From positions 298,333-362,332 of the forward strand of contig NZ_CACSKD010000005.1 in assembly GCF_902706285.1 (NCBI RefSeq): a DNA stretch of 64,000 nucleotides, read 5' to 3'. Below are positions 25,834-33,808 of this stretch, piece after piece (the first letter of the stretch is position 1; every line of letters begins with the position of its first letter). Source of the DNA: Rhizobium sp. 18055. GTDB taxonomy: Bacteria > Pseudomonadota > Alphaproteobacteria > Rhizobiales > Rhizobiaceae. Position numbers and translations under genes: made by a program. Under the pieces are notes generated by a model, which was given only the letters and a program-made list of their open reading frames with translations, searched no databases and was not told where the DNA came from.

Positions 25834-26136
25834 GTGGCCAAGAACTTCGAGAATTTAGAGCATTTGCTGGGCGGATATTTCCATCAAGACTGGGATGTGG
25901 AGGGAGCCAACGACGCGGAGGTCATTTCGGCTTTCCAGCGAACGGAGCCTGTCAAACGGATTGAAGTCACGATCGCTGAGATTGACCACATATTGCAGCT
26001 ATTCACGGGAGACGCATCGAAAATTGAAGAGCTTTTGACGGCTTGGGGATGTGAATACTATTACCAAACTGACGGACTGAGCGGCCAAGAATGGCTGCAG
26101 CGAGTGCGTTCCTTGCTCATGGAGCCTGAACTTTAG
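25834..26136 (+). CDS. CdiI_2-type immunity protein, orphan
   Basis: A 100-residue protein matching the contact-dependent growth inhibition immunity family CdiI_2: FENLEHLLGGYFHQDWDVEGANDAEVISAF at the start, then an acidic helical middle (EIDHILQLFTGDASKIEELL) and the end GLSGQEWLQRVRSLL. These proteins neutralise a matching CdiA toxin domain. GTG 25834 is chosen as start because GAAGGA is 11 bases upstream and family members begin close to FENLEHL; the longer frame to 25666 adds residues without similarity. There is no cdiA, cdiB or polymorphic toxin gene nearby. Confidence 0.72.
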   Translation: MAKNFENLEHLLGGYFHQDWDVEGANDAEVISAFQRTEPVKRIEVTIAEIDHILQLFTGDASKIEELLTAWGCEYYYQTDGLSGQEWLQRVRSLLMEPEL

Positions 26137-26259
26137 CGTCTCGCGTCTTCCCCTTTTACTTGATATTCTGATATCTGAACGAGCCAGATCTCCATAGCCG
26201 CAAGCAAATCTACAGCCTCGCCAGCTGGGCGCCCCCCTGCGACCGCAGCGATCGCCACC

Positions 26260-27243
26260 TCACCCACTGCCGATCAATATCCCGGCGCCGAGCACCAGGC
26301 CGCCGCCGACGACGACCTGGAAGGCGGCGCGCAGGAAGGGGGTTTCCATGAAGCGGTTCTGGATGAAGGCGATGGCCCAGAGTTCGAAGACGGCGATGAT
26401 GACGGCCAGCGTCGTTGCCGTCCAGAAATCGGCGATCAGATAGGGCAACGTGTGGCCGAGGCCGCCGAGCGCCGTCATGATGCCGCAGGAGAGGCCGCGC
26501 TTGATCGGCGAGCCGCGTCCGGAGATCTTGCCGTCATCGTGGGCAGCTTCGGTGAAGCCCATGGAGATGCCGGCGCCAACGGAGGCCGAGAGGCCAACGA
26601 GGAAGGTCTGCCAGGTGTCCTGGGTGGCGAAGGCGGCGGCGAAGATCGGGGCAAGCGTCGAGACCGAGCCATCCATCAGGCCGGCAAGGCCGGGCTGCAC
26701 GTAGGTCAGGACGAATTGCCGGCGTTGCTTCTGGTCCTCCTCCTCGCGGACCTCTTCCGGCGCATGCTTCTCGCCGAGCATGCGGGTGATGTCCTCATGG
26801 CCCTGCTCGGCCAGAGCGAGATCGCCGAGCAGCTGGCGGGTCCTGGCGTCGCTGACACGGCCGGCCGCTTCGATGTAGAAGCGATAGGCCTGTTGCTCCA
26901 TGGCTTCGGCCTCGTTGCGGATCTTTTCCAGCGGCAGGTTGGCGCGCAGCCAGTCCGGCTTGCGGTCATAAAAACCCTGGACATGCTCGCGGCGGATCAA
27001 GGCGATGCGCTCGCCGAAGCGTTCCCGGTAAAGAGCGATCAGCGAGCTGCGGTGGGTGTTTTCAACTTCGGCCATGTCTTCGAAGACCTTTGCCGATGCC
27101 GGATAGTCGCCGCGCAGCCGGTCGGCATAGGCCAGGTAGATGCGGGCATCGTCCTCCTCGGAGCCGATGGCGAGCGCCAGGATTTCCTGCTCGGACAGGC
27201 TGTCGAAGGAACGTTTGGGGGATCTGAAAAGCCGATTCAGCAT
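26260..27243 (-). CDS. mbfA: Membrane-bound ferritin-like iron exporter MbfA
   Basis: A 327-residue fusion of an N-terminal ferritin-like (erythrin) domain (about 18-170, with the diiron-ligand helices SEEDDARIYLAYADRL, VENTHRSSLIALY, EAMEQQAYRFYIEAAG and LALAEQGHEDI) and a C-terminal VIT1/CCC1 transporter domain (about 200-327, GLAGLMDGSVSTLAPIFAAAF and AGISMGFTEAAHDDG). MbfA exports iron at the inner membrane and protects against iron and peroxide stress in rhizobia. The Irr-type palindrome just upstream implies repression by Irr when iron is low. Confidence 0.93.
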   Translation of the reverse strand: MLNRLFRSPKRSFDSLSEQEILALAIGSEEDDARIYLAYADRLRGDYPASAKVFEDMAEVENTHRSSLIALYRERFGERIALIRREHVQGFYDRKPDWLRANLPLEKIRNEAEAMEQQAYRFYIEAAGRVSDARTRQLLGDLALAEQGHEDITRMLGEKHAPEEVREEEDQKQRRQFVLTYVQPGLAGLMDGSVSTLAPIFAAAFATQDTWQTFLVGLSASVGAGISMGFTEAAHDDGKISGRGSPIKRGLSCGIMTALGGLGHTLPYLIADFWTATTLAVIIAVFELWAIAFIQNRFMETPFLRAAFQVVVGGGLVLGAGILIGSG

Positions 27244-27253
27244 ATGAGCCTCA

Positions 27254-27272
27254 TTTTAGAATAATTCTAAAA
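27254..27272. promoter_or_regulatory. Iron control element (ICE, Irr box) of mbfA
   Basis: TTTTAGAATAATTCTAAAA is a perfect palindrome with a single central A and contains the TTTAGAA/TTCTAAA halves of the rhizobial ICE bound by Irr. It lies 10 bases before the mbfA start codon, overlapping the expected promoter or 5' end. Confidence 0.85.
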
Positions 27273-27457
27273 TAGGATGTCGCGGGCTGTTGGTCAAGCC
27301 TGCGCTGCCTTGCGAGATCGACATATCGCCGCCGATGTCTATCCAGATCGGTTCGTGGATTTTCCTAGTAACGCTGAAGCACGCACATAAAATAGAGCGA
27401 TGTTCTTTATGCACGTTAAGGTATATTTCGTATTTTATATTTTTGGGAAACGCCCAA

Positions 27458-27477
27458 AACTGGCGAAAAAGCCAGTT
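27458..27477. other. Hairpin upstream of XRE gene
   Basis: AACTGGC and GCCAGTT pair as a 7-base stem with a GAAAAA loop, in an AT-rich stretch 60-80 bases before the XRE regulator gene. It may be an operator or a leader structure; the role is unknown. Confidence 0.3.
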
Positions 27478-27539
27478 GAAATTTGCAACTCTTGGGTTGA
27501 GATATTCTCAAACCTCTGCATAGTGATTTTCATAATTTA

Positions 27540-27911
27540 TTGCCTCAAAAGGAAACATTAGAATTGCCCGATCCGGTGGATATTATTGTCGGCCAGAACG
27601 TCCGAACGTTGCGCGCGAAACGACGGATCTCCCAACTGGAACTGGGCGACGCACTTGGACTGACATTCCAGCAGATCCAGAAGTATGAAAAAGGCACCAA
27701 CCGCGTCTCGGCAAGCAAGCTTCACCAGATCGCGGTTTTTCTCGGCGTCGATATTTCGGCGTTGTTCGAAGGTGCCGATACGACGGCGCGGCCGGGCCTG
27801 AGTGCGGAGGCCTACGAGCTAGCCGTGACCTACGACAAGCTGCGCTCGACCGCGGGCAAGGAAGCGGTCAAGACCATCGTGACATTGATGAGTGGCGAGG
27901 CCTACGCCTGA
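27540..27911 (+). CDS. XRE family transcriptional regulator
   Basis: A helix-turn-helix regulator of the rhizobial small XRE type (about 123 residues). The DNA-binding domain is VGQNVRTLRAKRRISQLELGDALGLTFQQIQKYEKGTNRVSASKL (residues 17-61 in outline), followed by IAVFLGVDISALFEGA. The start is uncertain: TTG 27540 has no ribosome binding site, TTG 27564 has AGGA at a normal distance, and GTG 27576 is also possible; the longest frame is given. It is divergent from mbfA across an AT-rich 296-base region. Targets unknown. Confidence 0.85.
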   Translation: MPQKETLELPDPVDIIVGQNVRTLRAKRRISQLELGDALGLTFQQIQKYEKGTNRVSASKLHQIAVFLGVDISALFEGADTTARPGLSAEAYELAVTYDKLRSTAGKEAVKTIVTLMSGEAYA

Positions 27912-27982
27912 GAAAACAGGCAGACATGCGCGGGCTCTGACGTCGTCTCTCTATCACGCAGAGCCTAGCGCATAACGTCCGT

Positions 27983-28186
27983 TCAGTGGATTTCGGTATC
28001 GTGCAGGGCGACCAGCAGCTGATCCTGCGTGTGGTGGCCGGCGTGATAGAGATCGATCGCGATGCTGGCGATCGACAGCCCCTGCTGGCTGCGGAGCTTG
28101 ATATTGCGCTCTGCGCACCAGGTGTAGAGCGCGCCGGCGAGTACATCGACATCATCAGACTGAAAAGGCAGGGCGGCTACCGTCAT
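27983..28186 (-). CDS. Small protein of unknown function
   Basis: A 67-residue protein, MTVAALPFQSDDVDVLAGALYTWCAERNIKLRSQQG in its first half and a helical end with SIAIDLYHAGHHTQDQLLVALHD. GAGAG precedes the ATG by 9 bases. It is convergent with the XRE gene and downstream of the cyclase gene. I do not recognise a domain, but length, start signal and composition favour a real gene. Confidence 0.5.
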   Translation of the reverse strand: MTVAALPFQSDDVDVLAGALYTWCAERNIKLRSQQGLSIASIAIDLYHAGHHTQDQLLVALHDTEIH

Positions 28187-28334
28187 GGGAGTTGCTCTCG
28201 GTGTGTGTTTATTCCCCTTCGAACATATTGAATATAATTGCCGCCGCTGCAAAGCGGCTTCCATCAGGTGCGTTAACATAAGACAGATCGCTAATATCGG
28301 GTGTTTCAAAATGGCGCAGAGCGCCATCCACGGG

Positions 28335-30230
28335 CTACTGCGAGGCGACGCGAAAGCCATCCTGCGGGAAGGTGCAGGCCTCGATCGCGTCGAGCATGCT
28401 GCGAAAGCGCGGATGGTCGCGGATCGAATCGAGATCGGAATCATGCTTGAACCAGAGGATCTGGTAGCAGGATGATTGCGGCAGCAGTGCCTCCAGCATA
28501 TCCAGCGCTTCTTCGCGTTCGTTGAGGAGCGCATGGACGCAGGCGATGTTGTACTGGGCGACGACATCATCCGGATCGATCTCCTGCGCGCGCCTCGCCC
28601 ATTCCCGGGCGCGCTCCGTTTCGCCCATATGCGCCAGCGCCAGCGCGCCGCGGTGTGCCGGGCTGGAGTTTTCGGGATGCAGTTCCAGCGCCCGCTCGGC
28701 GCGCTCGATGCCGACCCGTGCCCAATGCTCCCGCTCCTGCGAGCGACCCAGCGAGCGGCAGACGCTGGTGAGGTGGATCGGCGAGAGGTAGTCATCCGGG
28801 CGGATCTCGGTGGCGCGGGTGAAGAAGGTGACGGCGCCCTCGAACTTGCCCTGCATGAACAGGAAGCGGCCGTACTGGAAGTTCACCTCATAGAGGTCGG
28901 GCTCCAGTTCCAGCGCCCTTTCGAACTCGACAACGGCCTCGTCGTCGCGGCCATCCTGATGCAGCGCCAGGCCGCGCGAGGCATGCGCTTCGGCCAGGTT
29001 GGGATCGAGCGCCAGGGCCTTGGCGGTGAGCTCGAGAATGCCCTTCAGCGTATAATCGCCGGCATGCCAGTCGCGCAGCGTCGATTCGCAATCGGCAATG
29101 CCGGCATAGGCCTGGGCGTAATCGGGATCGAGCGCGACGGCTGTGGCGAACATGCGCCGCGCCATCAAGAGGTAATGCCGGGTGAAGCTGTGGGAGAACT
29201 GCCGCCCGCGAAGGTAATAGGTGTAGGCCTCGACATTGGTGGTCGGCTCGGCGGCAATCGCCTTCTGCTCCTCCGGCAGGAGCTGGATCTTCAACTGGTC
29301 GACGATCGCATGGGTGATCTCGTCCTGGACCGCAAAGATATCGGTGAGATCGCGATCGAAGCGGTCGGCCCAGAGATGGGTGCCATTGCGGGCGTCGATC
29401 AGCTGCCCTGTTATCCGCACCCGCTGGCCGGCCTTGCGGACGCTGCCCTGAAGCACGAAATGGACGCCGAGCTCGGCGGCAATCTGCTTTACCTGCACCG
29501 ACTTGCCCTTGTAGGTGAAGGCGGTGTTGCGGGCGACGACGTAGAGATTGGAGATCTTCGACAGGTCGGTGATGATATCCTCGGTGATGCCGTCGGAGAA
29601 ATATTCCTGCTCGGGATCGCCGCTCATATTGGTGAAGGGAAGCACGGCCACCAGCGGCTTCTGCTTTTCACGGGCCGCGGCAAGGGCTGCCTCGTTGACC
29701 TTCAGCGGCAAGGCGCGCTTGGCCGAGATCGCATAGACCCGGACCGGCTGCTCGATATTCTTCAGCGTGAACATGCCGCGATCCTGAAACGACAGGTCGA
29801 GCCTGGTGCCGACATGATCCCTCGCCGAGGCCGAGAGCGCCACGCCGCCGGGCTCGGAGATCGCCTCCAGCCGCGCCGCGACGTTGACGCCATCGCCGAA
29901 GATATCGTCTTCCTCGACGATCACGTCGCCGAGATGGACACCCATGCGAAACTCGATGCGCCGCTCGTCCGGCTCGGCCCTGTTGCGCTCGGCCATCGCC
30001 TGCTGCACCTGGTGGGCACAGGACACCGCGTTGACGATACTGGAGAACTCCACCAGCATGCCGTCGCCGGTCAACTTGACGATGCGGCCGCGGCCCTGGG
30101 CGATGCGGGGATCGACGATCTCGCTACGGCAAAGCTTCACCGCATCCAGTGTTCCCTGCTCGTCGGCACCCATCATCCGGCTGTAGCCGACGATATCCAC
30201 TGCGAGAATAGCTGCAAGACGGCGTTCCAA
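28335..30230 (-). CDS. Adenylate/guanylate cyclase with TolB-like and TPR domains
   Basis: A 631-residue class III nucleotidyl cyclase. The N-terminal catalytic domain (about 5-165) shows both metal-binding aspartates, D12 in AVDIVGYSRMM and D56 in LTGDGMLVEF, plus FGDGVNVAARLE. A TolB-like segment follows (about 190-315: KPLVAVLPFTNMSGDPEQEYFSDGITEDI, LGVHFVLQGSVRKAG), then tetratricopeptide repeats (about 340-600, for example ALALDPNLAEAHASRGLALHQDGRDDEAV). No transmembrane segment is evident. Such proteins make cAMP in response to unknown signals, and the repeats probably bind partners. Rhizobia carry many paralogues. Confidence 0.92.
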   Translation of the reverse strand: MERRLAAILAVDIVGYSRMMGADEQGTLDAVKLCRSEIVDPRIAQGRGRIVKLTGDGMLVEFSSIVNAVSCAHQVQQAMAERNRAEPDERRIEFRMGVHLGDVIVEEDDIFGDGVNVAARLEAISEPGGVALSASARDHVGTRLDLSFQDRGMFTLKNIEQPVRVYAISAKRALPLKVNEAALAAAREKQKPLVAVLPFTNMSGDPEQEYFSDGITEDIITDLSKISNLYVVARNTAFTYKGKSVQVKQIAAELGVHFVLQGSVRKAGQRVRITGQLIDARNGTHLWADRFDRDLTDIFAVQDEITHAIVDQLKIQLLPEEQKAIAAEPTTNVEAYTYYLRGRQFSHSFTRHYLLMARRMFATAVALDPDYAQAYAGIADCESTLRDWHAGDYTLKGILELTAKALALDPNLAEAHASRGLALHQDGRDDEAVVEFERALELEPDLYEVNFQYGRFLFMQGKFEGAVTFFTRATEIRPDDYLSPIHLTSVCRSLGRSQEREHWARVGIERAERALELHPENSSPAHRGALALAHMGETERAREWARRAQEIDPDDVVAQYNIACVHALLNEREEALDMLEALLPQSSCYQILWFKHDSDLDSIRDHPRFRSMLDAIEACTFPQDGFRVASQ

Positions 30231-30379
30231 GTTTACCTCGGCACTGGCTAACCAAAGGGGAATGCAAGTCTAGTCTTTTTATGGAGCCCAATACAGGCAG
30301 AATGTTGCGTCGCTAATAGAGAGATTAAAAATACAATTGTCGAGTCTCTTAAGCAACCACACATAGGTTTATTCCTATG

Positions 30380-30413
30380 CAAAATACAAAAGCCCGGTTG
30401 CAAGCAACCGGGC
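30380..30413 (-). terminator. Rho-independent terminator of dnaJ
   Basis: On the minus strand GCCCGGTTGC and GCAACCGGGC form a perfect 10-base stem (2-base centre) followed by TTTTGTATTTTG, 25 bases after the dnaJ stop. The same tail is used by the infC terminator. Confidence 0.92.
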
Positions 30414-30438
30414 CCTTGAAAACCATGGATGATCTCGA

Positions 30439-31569
30439 TCAGCCTTCGAAGAATTCCTTCATGCGGGCAAAGAAGCCCGTCGATTCCGGATTGTTTTCTT
30501 TCGAAGACAGTTCCTCGAACTCCTGCAGCAACTCGCGCTGACGCTTGGAAAGCTTCTGCGGCGTCTCGATCTGGATCTGGATGTAGAGATCGCCGGTCTG
30601 GCTGGAGCGCAGCACCGGCATGCCCTTGGCCTTCAGCCGGAACTGCTTGCCGGCCTGGGTGCCCTCGGGAACGGTGACGCGCGACTTGGTGCCGTCGAGC
30701 GTCGCCACGTCGAAGGTGCCGCCAAGCGCTGCGGTCGTCATCGAGATCGGGATGGCGCAATAGAGATCGGCGCCATCGCGCTGATAGAACTCGTGCGGCT
30801 TGACCGACAGGAAGATATAGAGATCGCCGGCCGGACCACCGCGGGTGCCGGCTTCGCCTTCGCCCTGCAGACGGATGCGGGTGCCGTCCTCGATGCCCGA
30901 CGGGATGTTGACGGAGAGCGAACGCTCCTCGGTGACGCGGCCCTGGCCCTGGCACTTGGTGCAGGGGTCGGGAATGATCTGGCCGCGGCCGTGGCAGGTC
31001 GGGCAGGTGCGTTCGACGGAGAAGAAGCCTTGTGCCGCGCGCACGCGGCCGGAGCCCTGGCAGGTGCCGCAGGTCTTCGGCTGGGTGCCGGGCTTGGCGC
31101 CGGAACCGGAACAGACATCGCAGGTGATCGACGTCGGTACGCGGATCTGCGCGGTCTTGCCGGCGAAGGATTCTTCCAGCGAGATTTCCATGTTGTAGCG
31201 AAGATCGGCGCCGCGTTCGCGACCGCCTGCCGAGCGCTGCCGCTGCCGGCCGCCGCCCATCATCTCGCCAAAGATGTCTTCGAAGATATCGGAGAAACCG
31301 CCGCCGCCGGCAAAACCGCCGCCACCGCCGCCCATGCCGCCATGCTCGAATGCTGCATGACCGTAGCGGTCATAGGCCGCGCGCTTTTGCGGATCCTTCA
31401 GCGTCTCGTAGGCTTCGTTGATTTCCTTGAACTTGTGCTCGGCGGTGTGATCATCCGGATTCTTGTCCGGATGGAACTTCATCGCCAGCTTGCGGAAAGC
31501 GCTTTTCAGCTCTTTTTCGTCCGCCGTCTTGGCGACACCCAGCGTTTCGTAAAAATCGGCTTTTGCCAT
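30439..31569 (-). CDS. dnaJ: Chaperone protein DnaJ
   Basis: Hsp40 co-chaperone that delivers substrates to DnaK and stimulates its ATPase, 376 residues. The J domain (about 1-70) contains FHPDKN with the HPD motif; a Gly-rich linker ([16 protein letters not shown]) follows; the zinc-binding region has four CxxCxGxG-type repeats ([32 protein letters not shown]); the C-terminal substrate-binding domain follows. It lies 85 bases downstream of dnaK; two alternative hairpins occupy that gap. Confidence 0.98.
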   Translation of the reverse strand: MAKADFYETLGVAKTADEKELKSAFRKLAMKFHPDKNPDDHTAEHKFKEINEAYETLKDPQKRAAYDRYGHAAFEHGGMGGGGGGFAGGGGFSDIFEDIFGEMMGGGRQRQRSAGGRERGADLRYNMEISLEESFAGKTAQIRVPTSITCDVCSGSGAKPGTQPKTCGTCQGSGRVRAAQGFFSVERTCPTCHGRGQIIPDPCTKCQGQGRVTEERSLSVNIPSGIEDGTRIRLQGEGEAGTRGGPAGDLYIFLSVKPHEFYQRDGADLYCAIPISMTTAALGGTFDVATLDGTKSRVTVPEGTQAGKQFRLKAKGMPVLRSSQTGDLYIQIQIETPQKLSKRQRELLQEFEELSSKENNPESTGFFARMKEFFEG

Positions 31570-31582
31570 TAAGGATCAGACC

Positions 31583-31620
31583 CCGGAAATGGATTTCCGG
31601 CTGCCATGGTAAGCAGCCGG
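31583..31620 (-). promoter_or_regulatory. Two mutually exclusive hairpins between dnaK and dnaJ
   Basis: CCGGAAAT/ATTTCCGG (31583-31590 with 31593-31600) and CCGGCTGC/GCAGCCGG (31597-31604 with 31613-31620) are both perfect 8-base inverted repeats and share the bases 31597-31600, so only one can form at a time. There is no following T-run, so this is not an ordinary terminator; a role in processing or in setting DnaJ output is inferred. Confidence 0.6.
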
Positions 31621-31654
31621 AATGTCAGTGTCGAACGTGAGCGCTTCGGCCCGC

Positions 31655-33571
31655 TTACGCGGTCTTCTTGCGATCGTCGTCCTTGACTTCTTCGTAGTCG
31701 GCATCGACGACATTGTCGTCACCGGCTTCGGCAGAGGCATCGGCAGGGCCGGCTTCGGCCTGCTGTGCTTCATAGATCGCCTGACCAAGCTTCATGGAGA
31801 CTTCCATGAGGGTCTGGGTCTTCGCCTTGATGTCTTCAGCGTCCGGCTCGGAGGCTTCCGTTGCAGACTTCAGCGCGGCAATCGCATCGGAGATCGCGGT
31901 GCGGTCGGCTTCGGTGACCTTGTCGCCATATTCCTTCAGCGACTTCTCGCTGGAGTGAACGAGGCTTTCGGCCTGGTTCTTGGCTTCAACGCCTTCGCGA
32001 CGGGCCTTGTCGGCTTCCGCATTGGCTTCGGCGTCCTTGACCATCTTTTCGATGTCGGCGTCAGACAGACCACCGGAGGCCTGGATGCGGATCTGCTGTT
32101 CCTTGCCGGTGCCCTTGTCCTTGGCCGAAACCTGGACGATGCCGTTGGCGTCGATATCGAAGGTGACTTCGATCTGCGGAACGCCACGCGGTGCAGGCGG
32201 CAGGCCAACGAGGTCGAACTGGCCGAGCAGCTTGTTGTCGGCAGCCATTTCGCGCTCGCCCTGCGAGACGCGGATGGTGACGGCCTGCTGGTTGTCGTCA
32301 GCGGTCGAGAAGCTCTGCGACTTCTTCGTCGGGATCGTGGTGTTACGCTCGATCAGACGGGTGAAGACGCCGCCCAGCGTTTCGATGCCGAGAGACAGCG
32401 GGGTTACGTCGAGAAGCAGAACGTCCTTGACGTCGCCCTGCAGAACGCCGGCCTGGATGGCGGCGCCGAGTGCCACGACTTCGTCAGGGTTGACGCCCTT
32501 GTGAGGCTCCTTGCCGAACAGCTGCTTGACGACTTCCTGGACCTTCGGCATGCGGCTCATGCCGCCGACGAGAACCACTTCATCGATTTCAGCAGGCGTG
32601 ACGCCAGCGTCCTTCAGAGCAGCCTTGCACGGAGCAATGGTGCGCTGGACCAGATCGTCGACCAGGCTTTCGAGCTTGGCGCGGGTCAGCTTCAGCGTCA
32701 GGTGCTTCGGGCCGGTGGCATCAGCGGTGATGAACGGCAGGTTGATTTCGGTCTGCTGTGCGGAGGACAGTTCGATCTTGGCCTTTTCAGCCGCTTCCTT
32801 GAGGCGCTGCAGAGCGAGCTTGTCGCCCTTGAGGTCGATGCCGTTGTCCTTCTTGAATTCGCCGACGAGGTATTCGACCAGACGCATGTCGAAGTCTTCA
32901 CCGCCGAGGAAGGTGTCGCCGTTGGTCGACTTCACTTCGAAGACGCCGTCGCCGATTTCGAGGATCGAGATATCGAAGGTACCGCCACCCAAGTCGTAAA
33001 CGGCGATGGTCTTGCCGTCCTTCTTGTCGAGACCGTAGGCGAGCGCGGCTGCCGTCGGCTCGTTGATGATGCGTAGAACTTCGAGGCCGGCGATGCGGCC
33101 TGCGTCCTTGGTTGCCTGGCGCTGTGCGTCGTTGAAGTAGGCCGGAACGGTGATGACGGCCTTTTCGACCTTTTCACCGAGATAGGATTCAGCGGTTTCC
33201 TTCATCTTCTGAAGGATCATCGCGGAGATCTGTGCAGGGGAATAGCCCTTGCCGCGTGCCTGGACCCAGGCGTCGCCATTGTCGCCGTTGACGATTTCGA
33301 AGGGAACGAGGCCCTTGTCCTTGGCAACGGTCGGATCGTCGTAGCGGCGGCCGATGAGGCGCTTCACTGCGAACAGCGTGTCCGTTGGGTTGGTGACTGC
33401 CTGGCGCTTGGCAGGCTGGCCGACGAGGCGTTCGCCATCTTCGGAAAACGCAACGATCGAAGGCGTCGTGCGCGCGCCTTCGGCGTTCTCAATGACCTTC
33501 GCGTCCTTGCCGTCCATGACTGCGACGCAGGAATTCGTCGTTCCAAGGTCGATACCAATTACTTTTGCCAT
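31655..33571 (-). CDS. dnaK: Chaperone protein DnaK
   Basis: Hsp70 chaperone, 638 residues. The N-terminal ATPase domain starts [21 protein letters not shown] and contains [33 protein letters not shown] and [15 protein letters not shown]; the substrate-binding domain includes [16 protein letters not shown]; the acidic C-terminal tail ends in [16 protein letters not shown]. The longer frame to 33616 adds 15 unrelated residues; ATG 33571 has GGAGAG upstream. It works with DnaJ, encoded next, and GrpE, not in this window. Confidence 0.99.
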   Translation of the reverse strand: MAKVIGIDLGTTNSCVAVMDGKDAKVIENAEGARTTPSIVAFSEDGERLVGQPAKRQAVTNPTDTLFAVKRLIGRRYDDPTVAKDKGLVPFEIVNGDNGDAWVQARGKGYSPAQISAMILQKMKETAESYLGEKVEKAVITVPAYFNDAQRQATKDAGRIAGLEVLRIINEPTAAALAYGLDKKDGKTIAVYDLGGGTFDISILEIGDGVFEVKSTNGDTFLGGEDFDMRLVEYLVGEFKKDNGIDLKGDKLALQRLKEAAEKAKIELSSAQQTEINLPFITADATGPKHLTLKLTRAKLESLVDDLVQRTIAPCKAALKDAGVTPAEIDEVVLVGGMSRMPKVQEVVKQLFGKEPHKGVNPDEVVALGAAIQAGVLQGDVKDVLLLDVTPLSLGIETLGGVFTRLIERNTTIPTKKSQSFSTADDNQQAVTIRVSQGEREMAADNKLLGQFDLVGLPPAPRGVPQIEVTFDIDANGIVQVSAKDKGTGKEQQIRIQASGGLSDADIEKMVKDAEANAEADKARREGVEAKNQAESLVHSSEKSLKEYGDKVTEADRTAISDAIAALKSATEASEPDAEDIKAKTQTLMEVSMKLGQAIYEAQQAEAGPADASAEAGDDNVVDADYEEVKDDDRKKTA

Positions 33572-33684
33572 GTCATTCTCTCCTTGAAGCAAGCTGTCTG
33601 AACCCCGGGAAGGCATTTCAATGACAGCCCCTTACGGGATGGGTCTTTCGGATTAAACGCAATCGTGATTGCGGTGATGGGGCG

Positions 33685-33714
33685 TATATAAGGAGCAGTT
33701 TTCTCGACTGCAAG
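33685..33714 (-). promoter_or_regulatory. Probable dnaK promoter
   Basis: On the minus strand CTTGCAG (33714-33708) and TATATA (33690-33685) are separated by 17 bases between TTGCAG and TATATA. Both a housekeeping and a heat-shock sigma factor could use it, since RpoH promoters of rhizobia also begin with CTTG. Transcription would start about 105 bases before dnaK. Confidence 0.6.
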
Positions 33715-33808
33715 GCGGGAAATGGCCTGAAAACCAGCAAAAGAAGCCAACAGCAATTAATTTTCGTCGTCGGCCAAAAGCTGCGTTTTTTGTTGCGCGA
33801 CTAAGTGC

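Noticed and set aside
28476..30251. 591-codon plus-strand frame
   Set aside because: Antisense to the adenylate cyclase gene; no domain or ribosome binding site.
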